A stretch of DNA of 64,000 nt from positions 806,001 to 870,000 of the forward strand of contig JAQOOI010000062.1 in NCBI GenBank assembly GCA_028554645.1. Reading direction: 5' to 3'. The DNA is from Omphalotus guepiniiformis. Lineage: Eukaryota > Basidiomycota > Agaricomycetes > Agaricales > Omphalotaceae. The notes under the pieces are model-generated. The model did not search any database, was not told the DNA's origin, and saw only the letters and a program-made list of their open reading frames with translations. Of the stretch, positions 35,764 to 47,100 are shown piece by piece (position 1 is the first letter of the stretch; each line of letters starts with the position of its first letter). A program made the position numbers and the translations under genes.

Positions 35764-36756
35764 ATGACTAGAGGATTTATAAGAGGTGCACCCTGGGTGA
35801 ACTGTGGATCTCTCTTATGCCCGAGAGAATTGAACTTGAAAACATCCCCGGTCCGTCTAGAACGCGGAAAGACTGAGGAATAATAGAGTCTAGAGGGCCT
35901 TTAAGCCAGGATACTGACAACCCATCCTGGTAAAGTAGAAAGTAGAAGAGTCCAGGCTTGTTCTGACATAATCATCTATACCTTTCACCGCAACTCGACC
36001 TGTCATCAAGAATAATAATATCGATATCTTCAAAACGAGCTATCTTACTGTACTTTGGTTTCCAGCACATATTCCTGGGAAAGGAACACTTTCACCGGAC
36101 TCTGGCCGACGTGTACATATCGGACTACAAACCGCATCTCAGAGCTTGTCGATTCGCGCCTCCATCTACAGTGGCTTTCATTAAGACGATTCAAATTCTA
36201 ACGCGCGCAAAACACAAACAATTCATTAGCGTCTAAAGCTGGGGTTTACTCCTACTTTATCTCGTCGGTCAAAGAGCAGTGCCAGGAGACCATACTGTGG
36301 CTTCGCTCCGCATGCGCAGTCTGTGTCCCTGAGGCCAAGTCAAGTCATAATCAGGTCTTCCCGTTTCAAGTTCGACTGATGTCCGTTCACCACATGTCTT
36401 CATGACAGCGTGTACCGCTACGCGTACAAGTCTGAAGATGCGGCCACGCTACGGTGGGGTGTCGAGGAGATGAAGACCTGGATTAGTTCAGGTCCCCGCG
36501 CAATCTTAGTGTAGACGCGCTCTCGAGCGAAGGACGAACGAAAGCCTCAAGCCTTTCAGGACGAACTCAGCCCTGTATGAGTCCATAAGGACTAGGCTGC
36601 GGCATTTTCAAAGCACCTATTAGTGTGGCCAAATGGAATGCGTCATGATCTAACCCACTCAGGTCCCCGGACCGATTCTCTTCCGCTAGTAATTATAAGC
36701 AAATACTTATCTGCAGGGGTATACACCGATCTGCTGACGGATCATTTATCTAGTCA
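35764..36756. other. Intergenic region
   Basis: Promoter of the fumarate reductase (minus) on the left. I see no gene. The right end (36697-36756) is the first half of a duplicated segment described separately. Confidence 0.45.
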
Positions 36757-36810
36757 ATGGAACTTCTTTTCTTCTCATCTTTGAAGCAGGTTTTGTTGGC
36801 AGCATTCACT
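36697..36810 (+). repeat. Direct repeat, copy 1 (intact start codon)
   Basis: Segment of about 115 bases that recurs about 530 bases downstream at 37228-37346 with roughly 85-90 percent identity by eye. It spans about 60 bases upstream of ATG 36757 and the first 18 codons of the small secreted-protein candidate. Shared blocks include TATCTGCAGGGG, ATCTGCTGACGGATCATTTA and TTTTGTTG. See copy 2 and the finding on the decayed duplication. Confidence 0.85.
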
Positions 36811-37089
36811 AGCGTGTTGGCAGATTGTGAATATCTATTCTGCCTATCTCGTTCAATCAAAGTGTCTGTTCTAACAGGTGGTCTGTTAATGTGGAATATT
36901 TCACGTACGAGTTGTAACCAATCTACATATCTCTATGTCAGCATCAACTCTTCGTGTCAATGGCATGAGTACACGTCTCGTCCAGCTAGCTGCACTGACG
37001 CTAGCACGGTTTGTGATGGCGTGCGTCTCAGGCAATCGGACTTTCGGGCCACCTCAGCATCCAATGAATATTGGATGACTTTACAATGA
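36757..37089 (+). CDS. Candidate small secreted cysteine-rich protein
   Basis: Open frame of 110 residues with a likely signal peptide (LFFSSLKQVLLAAFTSVLAD) and several cysteines (DCEYLFC, ISRTSC, NSSC, RPASC, STVC). The middle reads GGLLMWNISRTSCNQSTYLY and STVCDGVRLRQSDF. I do not recognise a named family. It could be a lone exon of a larger gene, since an intron might lie within 36820-36880. The 5' end is duplicated and decayed nearby, which supports its being a real gene that took part in a local duplication. Confidence 0.4.
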   Translation: MELLFFSSLKQVLLAAFTSVLADCEYLFCLSRSIKVSVLTGGLLMWNISRTSCNQSTYLYVSINSSCQWHEYTSRPASCTDASTVCDGVRLRQSDFRATSASNEYWMTLQ

Positions 37090-37227
37090 CCAAGCTAGGG
37101 CAATTACCGCTGCAACTTTCTCACTGGCAAACCTGTCTAATCAACGACAATGGTACCATTCTTCAAAACAAGTGGAATGCATCCATCTAACTTCCAACCG
37201 ACTTTCGCCTCCGAGAGTTTTCATGGT

Positions 37228-37346
37228 AAGCAAATGATTATCTGCAGGGGGATATACACCGGATCTGCTGACGGATCATTTATCTAGTCAGTGGAATTTT
37301 TGTAAGTCTTCTCATCTGTGAAGCAGATTTTGTTGACAGCATTCAA
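37228..37346 (+). repeat. Direct repeat, copy 2 (decayed, start codon lost)
   Basis: It matches 36697-36810 with small indels. At the position of ATG 36757 this copy has GTG (37291-37293), and the following frame is interrupted by TAA and TGA codons. This looks like the 5' part of a pseudogene of the upstream small secreted-protein candidate. Similarity fades after about 37346. Confidence 0.8.
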
Positions 37347-38259
37347 TGGTCGGCAGAATGTGTCTATGTCAATACTCTATGTCAAAGGCTTGAATCCACA
37401 TCTCCTCTCCAGCTCTAGCAGATCGGGAGGCTCGCCTCTATGTGCCGTGTTTCCTAAGCGATCCCCAATGCATCTTATGAAAGTGACAGGCTCCCGTCAC
37501 TCCTTTCCTGCTGACGTTGCGCACACAAGTCATTGAAGTCTGACTGCATATGTGTCACTCCTTGATTTTCGGCAGTATCTTGGTCATCTCGCAAAAACGC
37601 GAACTGATCTACATATCGCGGCGATCTCCCCGTATTCGTGCCAATCCTTGTTCCTGCATCTAATGATGATGCTAGCTGAGGACTCGGAGGAGGAGCCTTA
37701 GGTATCCGGTAAATTTGCAGCAAAAAGGCAGGCTCATTTACACCTCCGATGAATACGAACAGTAAGTACTACATAGTAAGCCGTGGGCCAAAGTTGGGCC
37801 CGGGTTCCATTCCATTATTCGAGAACAAAGTAGATGCCGACTGTTCAAGCTGTCGTTGGTTGAAAGACCGGTTGAGATAAGTGATCAATCGATCAGGCAC
37901 TGCTGTTACTGTACCTGTATGTATCATACAATCAGGGACTCGTCAGGGCCTGTCAGGGTGCGTACAGAGACACTGGACAGCGCCACCCAGTGAATCATTA
38001 GCGCTATTAGCAGCGAATAATGGTGAAGCGCCTTGAGGTGCTCAAACTCCGATCATTTCAACGGATCAAATGCTGGCGCTTGAAAGTTGAGATCCTCACC
38101 TCCGAGGCTTTGAGCTCGGGGCTCGGGGCGCCACTGGGCTTCACATATAAAGTATGCAGCTTCACCATTTAATGAGAAAGAGGAAAAGGGTGTGTGCGCC
38201 TAGTGTATGTGAAGTTGATGAATTTCACCTTGTGTTTCATTTGTTTTCTTCAAACTTCC

Positions 38260-38322
38260 ATGGCTGATCTTCAAAAGTTCGCCCCCGCTTTTCGGGTCAG
38301 GGGTGGAGTGAATGACTCTTAA
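38260..38322 (+). CDS. Very short open frame behind a TATA-like element (uncertain)
   Basis: ATG in a good context (CTTCCATGGCTGAT) opens a 20-codon frame, MADLQKFAPAFRVRGGVNDS. A TATA-like CATATAAAGT lies about 107 bases upstream at 38144-38153. It has no CAAX end, so it is not a lipopeptide mating pheromone. It could be the first exon of an unrecognised gene or a chance frame. Confidence 0.2.
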   Translation: MADLQKFAPAFRVRGGVNDS

Positions 38323-38608
38323 ATTGAGTGAACATTATGCATGCAGTACCACTAAACGTGCATATGATGTTTTGCGCCGCCCGTCTTACTGGGGTTTTCC
38401 TTGATATAGGCTTGACCGCACTTGACAAGCGCAGAGCATTTTTATCGATATGAAACGGATTATTTCGACTCCACTGTCACTAGTGTTTTGATTTTTTTTT
38501 TGGAGAATACACTTCATCGTATAAATCGAATTGAAAGACGCGATGCACTTCGAGGCTGTCTTATCACAGAAGTCTAAAATGATATTCGAAACAAAGATCA
38601 TCTACAAA

Positions 38609-39270
38609 TTACACGACAGGGAAATCGGAAGCTACAAACACTAAGTTTACTATTCTTCGACTGTCTACATTTGGATCCGAGGACTGTGATTCGATTCTGA
38701 TGACCGAGTAATGGTAAGTATGATTGCCTGCAAGGTGTAAAGTTAGACACTGACTTCACTGTCACTGTTTTATGTCGGGCATATTGTGATGGAGCTTTTG
38801 TTTCGGGATTGAGCTTTTGTAGACCAGTGATGATATAGAACCCTCCGAACGATCCGTCCTGGTAGGCCAATGAGTGCTGTGAGTATGTGTTTCATCAAGT
38901 AGAATGAGAACACTTACGCGATTGCTGCAAGGATCTTTGGCTACTTCTACGTGATGCTTCCAATGGACTTGTAGTCCTCTAGGTGAACTCTGACGCATAG
39001 CGATCACTAGTCGTTCAATCCCGCTACGGCTGAGTGGTGTGCCATTAAGAGTGGCATCGACATTGTCCGCAAAGGTATACCCGATAGCTCGAAGAGCCTG
39101 TTCGTCTGTGGGGGCCTCGAAAATATCGCGGATATGGTTGACTGACCATTCAGTCAAAGAGCAAAGAGGTGTTGCGCTTGAGAGCATATCCGTTAGCACG
39201 AAGCAGACGACAGGATTATCTTGTAGGAGAGAGTGACATACCTTTCACCTTTTATTCGATCGGTAGACAC
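38609..39270 (-). CDS. NTF2/SnoaL-like small protein (5' end unresolved)
   Basis: Spliced exons on the minus strand give STDRIKGE, then after an intron with a TGCTAAC branch site ESATPLCSLTEWSVNHIRDI, NVDATLNGTPLSRSGIERLV, SSPRGLQVHWKHHVEVAKDP, DGSFGGFYIITGLQKLNPET and finally VIRIESQSSDPNVDSRRIVN to VASDFPVV and TAA at 38609-38611. The layout (helical start, central curved-sheet segment, FGGFYIITG) suggests an NTF2-like fold; I recall similar uncharacterised proteins in Agaricomycetes. The first 29-base exon (39242-39270) must be preceded by another exon containing the start, possibly within 39277-39420, which I could not fix. Function is unknown. Confidence 0.55.
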
Positions 39271-40018
39271 CTACAGTTAGTAGAGTTCGGGGATATCAAA
39301 TATTGAAATGCAGTTAGTGGTAGGATGAGCGATTGCCAAAAGGAGGGAAGCGACTCGACGGAGTTGAGACACGCCCACAAGTAGGGTGAAAATTTCAACT
39401 CCCAAAGGTGGCATAATTACTGTTCCGTTCCTGAGTTTCAGTGTAAAACTCCAGATACGCACTGCAAGTGTCTGAGAAGCCAATCAAAAGGTTAGTGCAT
39501 ATCGTTGTAGAAGTGATTCTGATACGTCATAAACATGAATATCAGCCTTCAAGCTCAAGTAGAGCACCGAATTGAAGATTCATCTTATTACACCTCCAGT
39601 GCATCAAGATTCCATTGCCAACTTGCGCATATTGAGAAGAAGCTTAAGGCTGAAGCGTGCATTAACATTTAGCAGAGAGAATACATTCGACAAGATGATT
39701 CACCGTGTTGAAAGGTGAACGAACTACGTTGGCAAGACGTACGGAATTTTGGAAAAAATACTAGCCTGAAGTGAACCCAAGCGAACGGACATGTGACTCG
39801 CGCGTCGGAACGTGACGGGAGAAATGTAACCAGCAGAAACCAGCACTGGAAATTCGAAAGATTTCTCGGTGCATCGCGTCGCGCGATTGGAAAATGCAGG
39901 CGGATTCTGACCTGTCCTGACAGGTTCCGGACGTGTCCCCTGTTAGCTCGATACTGCGTGGATCATTTGGAGGTAGGTGTGTCCGCCGCTTGCGTCCATC
40001 GGACTGGGGATAAACTTG
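39271..40018. other. Divergent intergenic region
   Basis: It probably contains the unresolved first exon of the minus-strand NTF2-like gene (near 39277-39420) and the promoters of both flanking genes. Nothing else is recognised. Confidence 0.4.
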
Positions 40019-41905
40019 ATGAGTTTGGGTGAGAAGAATGGGAGACTGGTGAGCCTTGTAGGAGCCTTGACGGCTTCAGTGTCATGCAGAACTTATCGTG
40101 GCCGGAGAATGGAAATGATGATAGATCCATACGGTGCCCTAAATATGATACATTCCTTCAACAACAATATCATATTAGTAAGTTCAGTTTTTCAGTCCAG
40201 AAGTCGTACGGGTCGCTCACCCATGTTTTTGCAAGATACTCATGGCATGATGGATGCGATAAAGTTCTGCTTCATGAGATACTCAGAGAACCTGGAGAGA
40301 ACGTTGAGCGCCTTTGTAGTGGTATTTGGCAGAAGGCACTGGCACAAACTGCCGCGTCCTTTCACCACCAACCACCAAGTTGCCATCGAAATGCAGAAAG
40401 AACATAATCCCAAGTTAAAGCCACTACTTCTGGTAGACCATTACTTTGGTACCACTATTCTTCAAGCACTTCCTCCATTGAAAAGAATTCAACATTCACG
40501 GTCAACAAATCCTTCACCCCGGCCTGTAGTAGACCCAAAACCACCCTTTCTCGTTTCAAGGGTCTTTGTAGCATCTCGCTCTTCACCTCGCACCTCAAAT
40601 TCGTCAAAGAGGTCGCCTCCATCTAGTTCTCACTCAAGGCGAGTTCATCGCAATTCCGAAAACGTCGACCCATCACCAGAAGCTAGGAAGTCAACTGTTT
40701 CCGGTATACCCCGCAGCAGAAACTCTTTTTCTCAAAAGCAAGTTCAACCTTCTAGTAGGGCGGTGCCAAATCGGAAGAGTTTGCCGGTCAGGTCGAGTCA
40801 AGTCGCTATCAAGCCTACTGCTCAGCGTCCCCGTATCAGGCCTAGAGGTCTGTCTAGTTCCTCCGCCACTGCTGCGGTACTCGTCCGCAATTTCACGTCA
40901 AAGTCGAGTGTCACCGAAGAGGAACAGCTTGGAATAGATGCTCAGGCAGAGAAGGCGGCGTCCGTGTTGCGAAACCTGAACACACCTCAGCTGTCGTGCT
41001 CTGATACGCCATCTGAAATCGCGCCTTATACTTCCTCAAGCTGTCATACTGTCGTCGTTACGCCTTCCAACGCTTTCGCTTCATCTCCTGTCTCGGTTTT
41101 GCCTCCTCTGTCCGACAAAGACAAACAATACGTCTCTATGACAGTGTGTACCGATAGCATGCAGTCTAACTCTGCTGGTGCAGGCAAAAGCGTCGATGCG
41201 CTGGAGGAGGGAAATCAAGTTGCCAAAGTATTGGTCTTGTCCAAGTCTCAAGTTCTTTCAACCCAATATCGGGAGTTGTGCTCGGATCAGAACAGGACGA
41301 GAGCTTCAAGGCTTCCAGGAAGGACTCATCATCGATATCAAACAAAACTCAAGATGGACGATGACCAAGCCGGAGCTAAGGCAGAAGTGACTTCTCCGAA
41401 GCTATCCATCGAATGCTCTGTAGACACAGAACTCAGTTCGAAGGAGATTCAGAACAAGTTTTTAGATTTATCTTCCGTGGAACTTCATCAATCTCATCAT
41501 GCACGGACAGTCGAGGATATCGGTACTCAAAAACATATCAAAGCAGACAGCAAGGATGACCACGGACATGATGAAATACATGAATTGTCTGATATACATT
41601 CAGGCGCTTCTGCTTCACAATTACGATCTTCCATATCTTGCCAATTCGAGGATATACAGACGCCCTTCGGGGTGCGCCGAGTGCGGAAGACGCTCCCAGT
41701 TCTGGTTTCAACGGCTATGGCGGATGGGGTGTTGAAGGGGGAGGAGAACACGAAGAGGTCGAACAAGCGTTGTGCGGGTGTGGGAGCCGGAAGAGGGTTG
41801 GCTGAACGAATGGATCAGGCTGGAGGGGGGCAAATTCAGATGGAGTTGAGGACGTTGAGGGAGGCGAGAATTGTGAGAGGTTATGTTATCGGAGATAAGG
41901 CTTGA
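40019..41905 (+). CDS. Serine-rich, largely disordered protein of unknown function
   Basis: One long uninterrupted frame with no recognisable domain. The central part is Ser/Pro/Arg-rich (SRSSPRTSNSSKRSPPSSS, HRNSENVDPSPEARKS, RPRIRPRGLSSSSATAA) and typical of an intrinsically disordered regulatory protein. Two better-ordered segments flank it: MQKEHNPKLKPLLLVDHYFG near 40393 and IQTPFGVRRVRKTLPVL with GQIQMELRTLREARIVRGYV at the C-terminus (41650-41890). The start is uncertain: 40019 is the first in-frame ATG, but 40109 or 40393 could be the true one, and sequence before 40393 looks less protein-like. No function is proposed. Confidence 0.5.
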   Translation: MSLGEKNGRLVSLVGALTASVSCRTYRGRRMEMMIDPYGALNMIHSFNNNIILVSSVFQSRSRTGRSPMFLQDTHGMMDAIKFCFMRYSENLERTLSAFVVVFGRRHWHKLPRPFTTNHQVAIEMQKEHNPKLKPLLLVDHYFGTTILQALPPLKRIQHSRSTNPSPRPVVDPKPPFLVSRVFVASRSSPRTSNSSKRSPPSSSHSRRVHRNSENVDPSPEARKSTVSGIPRSRNSFSQKQVQPSSRAVPNRKSLPVRSSQVAIKPTAQRPRIRPRGLSSSSATAAVLVRNFTSKSSVTEEEQLGIDAQAEKAASVLRNLNTPQLSCSDTPSEIAPYTSSSCHTVVVTPSNAFASSPVSVLPPLSDKDKQYVSMTVCTDSMQSNSAGAGKSVDALEEGNQVAKVLVLSKSQVLSTQYRELCSDQNRTRASRLPGRTHHRYQTKLKMDDDQAGAKAEVTSPKLSIECSVDTELSSKEIQNKFLDLSSVELHQSHHARTVEDIGTQKHIKADSKDDHGHDEIHELSDIHSGASASQLRSSISCQFEDIQTPFGVRRVRKTLPVLVSTAMADGVLKGEENTKRSNKRCAGVGAGRGLAERMDQAGGGQIQMELRTLREARIVRGYVIGDKA

Positions 41906-42585
41906 GACTCTGAGAGTGTAGGCGTAACAAGTTGAAAATAAACCTGGCTCTTTCCATAGTTCTGTCCATTTGACAGAATAGAAGCATCGACAGTATCGAT
42001 CCTAGTGTCGTAGTTCGTAATGGTCACTGTATTCTCATCACAAATCGTAGGTGAAGTACAAATTGTCACGCTACACAATGTGAAGGAAGAGGTTGCGGTT
42101 GACCAAAGGACTAGCGCAAGAATATGTTTGACATCTCGTTTTGTGTATGAGAAAAGAATCCACTTGAAAACTGACTTCCATTCGAATTCAATAACAGCCG
42201 TCGGTCTTTTGTACATTGATTATTCTCGGGCTCGAATCGTGTCGTCGTAACGCTAAAGGCGCTAGCTGTTGGAAGGAATAGTCAGAATTGAGGACAGAGG
42301 CAAAATGAGGGTGACGTGCCTGGATATCGTACATTTGTGCTCAAATTTTCCTTCGAGTACGTCGGACTTGACAAGGTAATTTCATCTAACAGGGAGCAAA
42401 GACCGATTGGGTGATAAAAAACGTTGATGGCCGCTAAAGAGTTTTCTGAAGCATGACGGATCCTGGAGGTCGGCACCAACCCCCTCGTTGGCATCGATGA
42501 GTGAATGAATCCCATAAAAGCACCTAAAGTATCTCGGATGAAGAACAAGTTTTGAGCGTTCTCGTGTAGATTTTGAGTTTGCTGT

Positions 42586-42939
42586 TTACAGGCAATTCCG
42601 TTGTCTGGGTGTAGAAAGTGAAGCGGATTGCTTCCGTAGTAAATGGACTCTCAAGATGATGTTGACGGGAGTTCTAAGACGCAAGGGTATCTTCTTGTAC
42701 ACCTAGTTAGACCAGAAAAAGTTAATGAGCAGTGTTACTCAATCCGCTTTTTGCATGAAACTCACCTCTTCTTCCATATTTGCACAGACAGAGAGAGGAA
42801 CTCGATTCTGCTCAAGGCCTCTCCGTGTCTGCGCTAAGTCTTCCTCCTCCATAAGACCTGCCCGTTTTTGTTTGAGACCATTGCTTTGTGTCCTCATCGA
42901 GTAGAGGAGTGATTCCCTTGACCCTTCGAGACTGGCCAT
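42586..42939 (-). CDS. Possible small two-exon gene, unrecognised
   Basis: An ATG at 42939 opens a hydrophilic exon (MASLEGSRESLLYSMRTQSN, then NRVPLSVCANMEEE) ending at a GTGAGT donor (intron 42703-42765). The acceptor after a CTAAC branch site joins in phase to VYKKIPLRLRTPVNIILRVH and ends QRNCL with TAA at 42586-42588, giving 96 residues. The splice signals are good, but I recognise no family, so this may be chance. Confidence 0.22.
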
Positions 42940-44014
42940 TCATCCGTCTTCTTTAGCACACAGCTGCGCGCGATAAGACTAACGCATGGGGCTCGATTCG
43001 AAGCTTAATCATGTCCGTGAGTACCTATAGACATGCCGGAGTGTATATGATCTCACCTTCCTCTGTTGTCTTGATCATGAAGAAGGCACAAAGACTTACG
43101 GGGTAGACACCAACGCGTCGCGTCGAAACACATTTGACCTGTTGTTGCGGGAAACTCTAACTCGTGCTGGACCTGAATTTGTGGTGCCTATGTACGTTGG
43201 CACTGTACACACGTCCTGCGCAATGAATGCTTGAAGGGCATATGAGACTCAAACTCAGCAGAGGTGTTTGATATAGACCATACCGTCAAACCGTCACTAG
43301 TCACTCATAGTATTCTCCTTGAAGTGTTTTCTCCATGCGCGCAACACGCGTCGCGAGCTTGGATTTCTCAATTGACGTTGCGTTTTGAGGAGGAGTTTCC
43401 ATCTGGTTTCCGCTGGTTGACTACCGATTTAGAAGGTCGGCATCTGAGATGGTATGAGACGGAAGGTGGATGATAGCTGCTTGCTCGGAGAGCGATGTGA
43501 AACTCATTGGTATCTGCAGACGGTGCTCCTAGCTTGCTCGCGATAACGTTCAGAATATCCACAGAACTTGGTGATTATGCGAAGAGTTCAATTATGTCAG
43601 CAGCGACCACTGTAGGCGCCTTGGGCGCCTCATCAACTCCACTTCCTTGCTCTTGTATATATCAGTCATTCATTATCGCTGTACTTCCTTTTGAGCCTAT
43701 CGATCTTTGAAGGGCTCTAGACAAAGTGATTTTGTCCAATTGTATACAAGTACCAAGTCGGGCCGCTTGGATACTTTGTATCTGGTCACATTCATTGGAG
43801 ACATCACGAAATAATCTCGGTATGGATTCACCTTCTGCCCTTAACGTGATACCCAATGACCCCAGCCATCATGTGAAGTCGCGTTGAAAGCTGAGGTTAC
43901 AGTGTCCACGCGATCACCCCTTCTCGTTCTTCTACGTCAGAATTCCTCTCCCGTGTTCCGTGCTTCCATACAGCATTTTTCTCTCATCTCAAGCGGACAC
44001 GGCGCGCAGGGGAG

Positions 44015-44024
44015 CATATAAATA
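44015..44024 (+). promoter_or_regulatory. TATA box of the GH95 gene
   Basis: CATATAAATA lies only about 7 bases before the in-frame ATG at 44031. Transcription normally starts 25 or more bases downstream of a TATA box, so ATG 44031 is probably not transcribed as a start. This favours ATG 44145 with its signal peptide as the true start. Confidence 0.6.
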
Positions 44025-44144
44025 GCAGCCATGGCATTCGATGGCTTCGCTCTACGCGACTTGCTCACTCGGTTTGCTCCGTTGAGTGAAAGCCAACCGC
44101 TTTTGAGCGCATCGCACTATATCCTTCAACTTGGGTGCTGTATC

Positions 44145-47100
44145 ATGATGCTCGTTAGACGGCTCCTATTCGCTTTCATGCATGCTACGGTGCTGTTGTC
44201 TGCTGCACCTCCGGGTTTCCCTTCGTCAGGAAATGGGTTATGGTTCAATACTACTGGTGATGTTTGGGCTAAGACATACCTTCCGATCGGGAATGGCTAT
44301 CTGGCAGGTTCGTCTTATTTTGAAAGTTTCCACAAACTCACGCGCTGACTCTTTACATAGCAATGACTCCAGGTGGGACGACTGTGGAGATCACTCAGCT
44401 GAACATAGAATCTCTCTGGACAGGTGGTCCGTTTGCCGATCCTGTAAAATCTGCGTGTTACTGCGATACTCTTCATTCCAAGCTGATGTAACGTGTGAAA
44501 GACATACAATGGAGGAAATATGCTGCCATCTCAGGCAGCAACGGCTGCAGGTGCGATGCAATCCTACCGAGCGGGTATATTCACTAGCCCCACGGGAACT
44601 ATTAGCGGTGTGTTATGTGTTTGGTTCATTCGAAAATAGCGTCTAATATGCACTCAGATATAAATTCTTTGATGTCGCCAGTCGGTGATTACGGTACGCT
44701 CTCTTCTATAGACAATCTGAGTTTTCCTGGTTTGAACATTTTGTAGGCTCTTATGCTGGCGCGGGCTACCTGATAACTACCCTTGATGACAACGGCCCTG
44801 AAACTGACTTTGGTCGCTGGTTGGACTTGGATGAGGGTGTAGCACGAACGACGTGGTCGCGAAACAACATTTCGTTTATTCGGTAGGGTTGATAACCTAG
44901 TGTTCAAAATAAGAACTGACGAGCCTTGCAGAGAGACATTCTGCTCGCATCCTACGCAAGCTTGTACACAATATCTCAGTTCCAAGAACAACGCTATTCT
45001 ACCAAGCGTGACTTACGCGTTTTCATCAGCTATAGAGGTTGGTTTGCCTACGCCCAACATTACTTGTCTCGACTCGAAAACGCTTCAAGTACGCGGATTC
45101 GCAGGTGTTCCTGGAATGCTCTATGAGATACTAGGACAAGTATACTCCACCAAAGGCGACATCTCTTGTCAAGCCCTCTCTTCTGCGAATCCGCCGAACG
45201 CTACGATATCTGTCACAGGCGCTACTGAGGCGTGGATTTCTTGGGTAGGAGGAACAGAGTACTCGATGGATGCTGGAAACGCTGCTAGCAACTTCTCATT
45301 CCGCGGTGCAGATCCACATGATGCTCTTGTCTCTGTTTTATCGTCTTCAACCCCTTCGTACAACGAGACCCTGGCGACGCATGTAGCGGATTATAAAGCT
45401 ACGATGTCTGAGCGATTTTCTTTATCGCTTGGACAGACGCCTAGGTTGGACGTACCGACTGACCAGCTGAGAGCTGCGTATGAGGTGGATAGTGGGGATC
45501 CTTATTTGGAATGGCTCGCGTTTAATTTGGGGAGGCATTTACTTGTTAGTAGTGCGCGAGGGACGTTACCTGCTAATTTGCAAGGAAAATGGGCTTTGGG
45601 GGTTTCCAATCCTTGGGGTGCAGGTGAGTTGTTTTGTTTTCTTTGCGTGTGTCTTGAGCTGAGAGGGTTGAGCAGATTATCGTGAGTTCTATCAAGAGAC
45701 GTGGTGTGAATTGGTATGCTGATATGGAAAAGATTCCAATATTAATATTCAGATGAATTATTGGAGTGCGGAGATGAGTAATCTGAATGTAACGCAGAGT
45801 TTGTTTGACTATTTTGAGGTGAGTGTTTTGGTATTTCTTTTCTCTTTCACCCTCTGAGCAGTACGTACACAGAAAACATGGGCACCTCGAGGAGCCGAAA
45901 CTGCTCAGCTCACATACAACATTTCTCGAGGTTGGGTAACTCATAACGAGGTGGGTGAATATCAAAGATACAAAGAGTTTCTAAGGTTGACCTTTTTCTA
46001 GATGAATGTACGTTATATCTACAGTCACCCCGTTATCTAACCACTACATATGTCGCTCAGATATTCGGCCATACGGGCATGAAACAAGGAGATGCGCAAT
46101 GGGCAAACTACCCCGGTATTGTTTCGAAGTTCCGGTCTTAGTTGCTCCTGCGCTGTGTTGACCTGGTTATACCCCCTCTAGAGTCGGCTGTATGGATGGT
46201 AATTCACAGGGTTTTCCATCTCCTAGTGCCAATTTTGACTGATGGATAACGTTCTCTAGATGATACACGTTTGGGATCACTTTGATTACACGAACGATGT
46301 TAGGTGGTGGCAAGCGCAGGGATGGCCGCTTCTCAAGGTGAGCTGGCATGGTCACGAGCGATAAATACTGAAGGTGGCTTTCCATACAGGGTGTGGCGAG
46401 CTTTCATTTAGACAAATTGATACCTGATCTTCGCTTTAACGATTCGAGTCTTGTCGTCGTGCCATGTAATTCTCCGGAGCAGGTTCCTATTACTTTGGGT
46501 ACGTCCTGTCATCTAAGAAGAAAGGATGCACGGTTTACCTGAGGGTTGGATCGATAGGGTGTGCTCATGCTCAGCAATTGATTTGGCAGATGTTTAATGC
46601 TGTTGAGAAGGGGTTTGACGCTTCTGGGGATGACGACGTGGATTTTCTTCAAGGTGAGGGCTGAGTATTCTTTAAAGGTATCTCGGTCAGCCGACCAATT
46701 AATTGTCTTGAAGAGGTGCGGACTAAACGTGCCTTGATGGACAAAGGGTTACATATCGGTTCATGGGGTCAACTTCAAGGTCAGTCAGACATTAGATGAT
46801 CAGCTGAAAGTTCAATTGAATTCTAATCATGATTCACAGAATGGAAAGTTGATATGGATTCTCCGACCGATACACACCGACATCGTAAGCAACTTCTTTA
46901 ATTCTTCTTCTTACACTTCCTTGTTCTTGTTCTTGTTCTTCTCCTCGCCACAATCCCCCCTTCTTCCATTATATTAACTCGAAATTGGAATTTTCAGTAT
47001 CGCACTTGATCGGGTTATATCCAGGCTACGCTGTATCAAACTATGACGCTATGCTGCAGGGTAGCGGGAGCACCGTGTCTAGTCTCGTGAACGGTACAAA

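Larger units (their letters stand above)
37090..38608. other. Gene-poor region with a duplicated remnant and a promoter-like block
   Basis: It contains copy 2 of the direct repeat (37228-37346) and, at 38144-38153, a TATA-like CATATAAAGT. About 110 bases after that lies a 20-codon open frame (38260-38322) with a good start context. GC-rich direct repeats of GGGGCTCGGGGC type precede the TATA near 38115-38130. I see no long coding region. Confidence 0.45.
41906..44144. other. Long region without a confident gene
   Basis: Over 2 kb between the serine-rich gene and the fucosidase. Open frames on both strands are short. One possible two-exon minus-strand gene (42586-42939) is listed separately. 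A stop-free plus-strand stretch at about 43034-43230 encodes protein-like sequence (TYGVDTNASRRNTFDLLLRE) but has no start or linked exons. The right end is the fucosidase promoter. Confidence 0.35.

Noticed and set aside
39977..40018. Start of the serine-rich protein at 39977
   Set aside because: The codon there is GTG; the first in-frame ATG is 40019, and a later one may be the real start.
43034..43232. Stop-free plus-strand stretch with protein-like sequence
   Set aside because: No ATG, no linked exons with matching phase and no recognisable family; kept only as a note in the gap entry.
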